Part shown: piece after piece, positions 62,640 through 64,000 of the stretch
Layout of the letters: each line of letters opens with the position of its first letter
Position numbering within the stretch: position 1 is the stretch's first letter
Assembly (NCBI GenBank): GCA_023678885.1
Contig: CM042952.1
Span: 32,421,736-32,485,735, forward strand
Reading direction: 5' to 3'
DNA length: 64,000 nucleotides
Origin: Pogostemon cablin
Lineage: Eukaryota > Streptophyta > Magnoliopsida > Lamiales > Lamiaceae
Position numbers and translations under genes: made by a program
Notes under the pieces: generated by a model
Told to the model about the DNA's origin: nothing
The model's database searches: none
What the model saw: only the letters and a program-made list of their open reading frames with translations

Positions 62640-63380
62640 GTAAGGGTTTACATAAGACGAACTAAAAGTGATAACTTTTATAATGATACTAAAGTGATAA
62701 TGCTATTTAATGAACAATTTATAGTATAAATGAAAAGTGATAACATTTTATAACGAAAATGATAACGTTTTATAGCGAAGGTGATAATTATTTTAAAAGT
62801 GTAAAATGACTCACGTGAGACGATCTCACGCAAGACCTATTCTAATCTTTTTTATTAAAAACATTATTACTTTTCTCCGTATTATGAATTTTTAATAAAT
62901 ATAATTTAAATTCGATTATCACTTTTCTATGATAATGTATCACTTTTTATTTAAAATGTTATCACTTTAAATTAAAAGTGATAATTTTTTTTAACAAAAA
63001 GTAATATCATAACATGAAAAAGTGATACTCGACTAATCAAATTATTTCATAAACAATTTGTAAAAAAAATAAAAAGTAATAGTATTTTTAATATAAAGTG
63101 ATACTTGATTAAGAAAAAGTGATTCATATTCAATTAAATTATTTAATGAAAAGTTTATAGGACGGATAAAAAATGATAACATTATAATAAAAAGTGATAT
63201 CTAATCAATAAAAGTGATAAATGTCCAATTAAATTATTTAATAAATACATTTCTTAAAAAATAAAAGTGATAATATTTTTTATGAAAAATGATACCTGAT
63301 AAAGAAAATGTGATAATCAGTTAAATGAATTCATAAACTATTAATATAATAGATAAAATGTGATAACTAATTAGTGAAAT
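62640..63380. repeat. AAAGTGATA-rich degenerate repeat tract
   Basis: About twenty occurrences of AAAGTGATA or its complement TATCACTTT at irregular spacing, first forward, then reversed near 62910-62965, then forward again, with GAGACGATCTCAC (62818-62830) inside. Smaller clusters at 55970-56030, 56700-56760 and 59440-59560. Confidence 0.6.
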
Positions 63381-63871
63381 TATTATTCAATTTTTTTTGT
63401 CAATTATATTATTTAGACACAATTTACATTAATTGTGCTTTTAAAAAAAATATTTATTTACAAATAGTAATATAGATGTAATAATAATAATAGTATACGT
63501 ACTACTAAATTATACTAATAAGATGAAGTTAACTCAATTGTGTAATAAAAAAAATAATAAAAAAAAGTCAAAATGGCAAAAGGATTGACGAATTAATTAG
63601 TTAGCTGAGTTGATGAAAATTTAGCAGGTAACAAGTTAAGGCGCATATCCGCGTGTTTTAACCGGATAAATATTTGACCCGTCTCATGGAACTCATTCCG
63701 TGAGATGGTCTCGTACAAGTCTTTTCTTAATAATAATATATGACTAAATAAATTATTTAAATATTAGATAAATTTAATGAATAAAATTATATTGAGCTAG
63801 TATGTTAAAATTTAAATGATACTATGAATTGGTCTCTTGTGTCTTGAATGCACAAGATGTGTAAAAATATA

Positions 63872-64000
63872 CTCCCTCCGTCCGGTTCTAAGGTATTCAT
63901 TTGCTTTTTGCACGTAGATTAAGGAGTATTATTATTATTATATGTAAAGTGGGTAGTTGTATTAGAGGGAAGTGACGGGCCATATTGTGTACTTTTTTAC
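63872..64000. mobile_element. Stowaway-type MITE 5, cut by window edge
   Basis: Starts CTCCCTCCGTCCGG after TA (63870-63871) and contains GCACGTAGATTAAGGAGTA. The right end lies beyond the window. Confidence 0.75.

Larger units (their letters stand above)
54962..64000. other. Gene-free, repeat-rich 9-kb tail
   Basis: After the BIG2 3' UTR (to about 55080) I find no gene. Contents: GCGCAC repeats (56440-56700, 58950-59340), (TA)n (57204-57292), T-run (57566-57584), SINE-like unit (57785-58000), GTGCACC repeat (58374-58697), GGGCCCG/GAGCTCG-rich non-autonomous element debris (59640-60290), GC-rich block (61338-62161), AAAGTGATA-rich tract (62640-63380), and a MITE cut by the window edge. The remaining short open frames lack protein character. 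Confidence 0.6.

Noticed and set aside
1..64000. CRISPR arrays, operons, rRNA or phage modules
   Set aside because: No regularly spaced repeats of that kind, no clustered intronless genes, no rRNA motifs; the window is plant nuclear DNA.

Overview
The window is nuclear DNA of a flowering plant. Genes carry GT-AG introns, the protein set is plant-type (LBD and LIM transcription/cytoskeletal factors, a KEA1/2-type antiporter, a BIG-type ARF-GEF), and the spacers are very AT-rich and full of small transposon relics. A eudicot is clear; an asterid (perhaps Lamiales) is only an impression from protein style and Stowaway-type MITEs.

Layout. 1-2228 (+): 3' part of an AtuA/DUF1446-type gene. 4972-6392 (+): complete gene for the tiny Golgi membrane protein kish (TMEM167/DUF1242). 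7263-8459 (+): two-LIM-domain PLIM2-type actin-binding protein with a long acidic tail. 10087-16742 (+): KEA1/KEA2-type chloroplast K+/H+ antiporter locus that looks damaged (frameshift, a broken splice junction, loss of the exon(s) for the last part of the RCK/KTN domain). 17461-20351 (-): intact 11-exon phosphomannomutase, convergent with the KEA locus. 25939-27900 (-): intronless gene for a protein with a FAR1-like Cys/His DNA-binding module. 40174-42822 (+): LBD18-like LOB-domain factor. 46553-54961 (+): intact 11-exon BIG2-like Sec7 ARF-GEF.

The spacers (20.4-25.9 kb, 27.9-40.1 kb, 42.8-46.5 kb and 55-64 kb) hold most of the unusual material: two Pack-MULE-like elements that carry pieces of host genes (a raffinose synthase-like fragment at 33.6-34.9 kb; a class I TCP-like fragment at 43.0-44.1 kb with a perfect 9-bp target duplication), an 823-bp hairpin built of two head-to-head LTR plus gag-start segments (23.66-24.48 kb), five Stowaway-type MITEs, a hAT-type non-autonomous element inside one copy of a tandem duplication, several recurrent families with GTGCACC, GCGCAC or GAGACGGTCTC-type ends, a tRNA-derived SINE-like unit and long (TA)n tracts.

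The genes do not form a pathway; they are ordinary independent plant genes. Exon coordinates come from reading splice sites by eye and checking that phases join; no transcript data or searches were available, and family names rest on remembered motifs.
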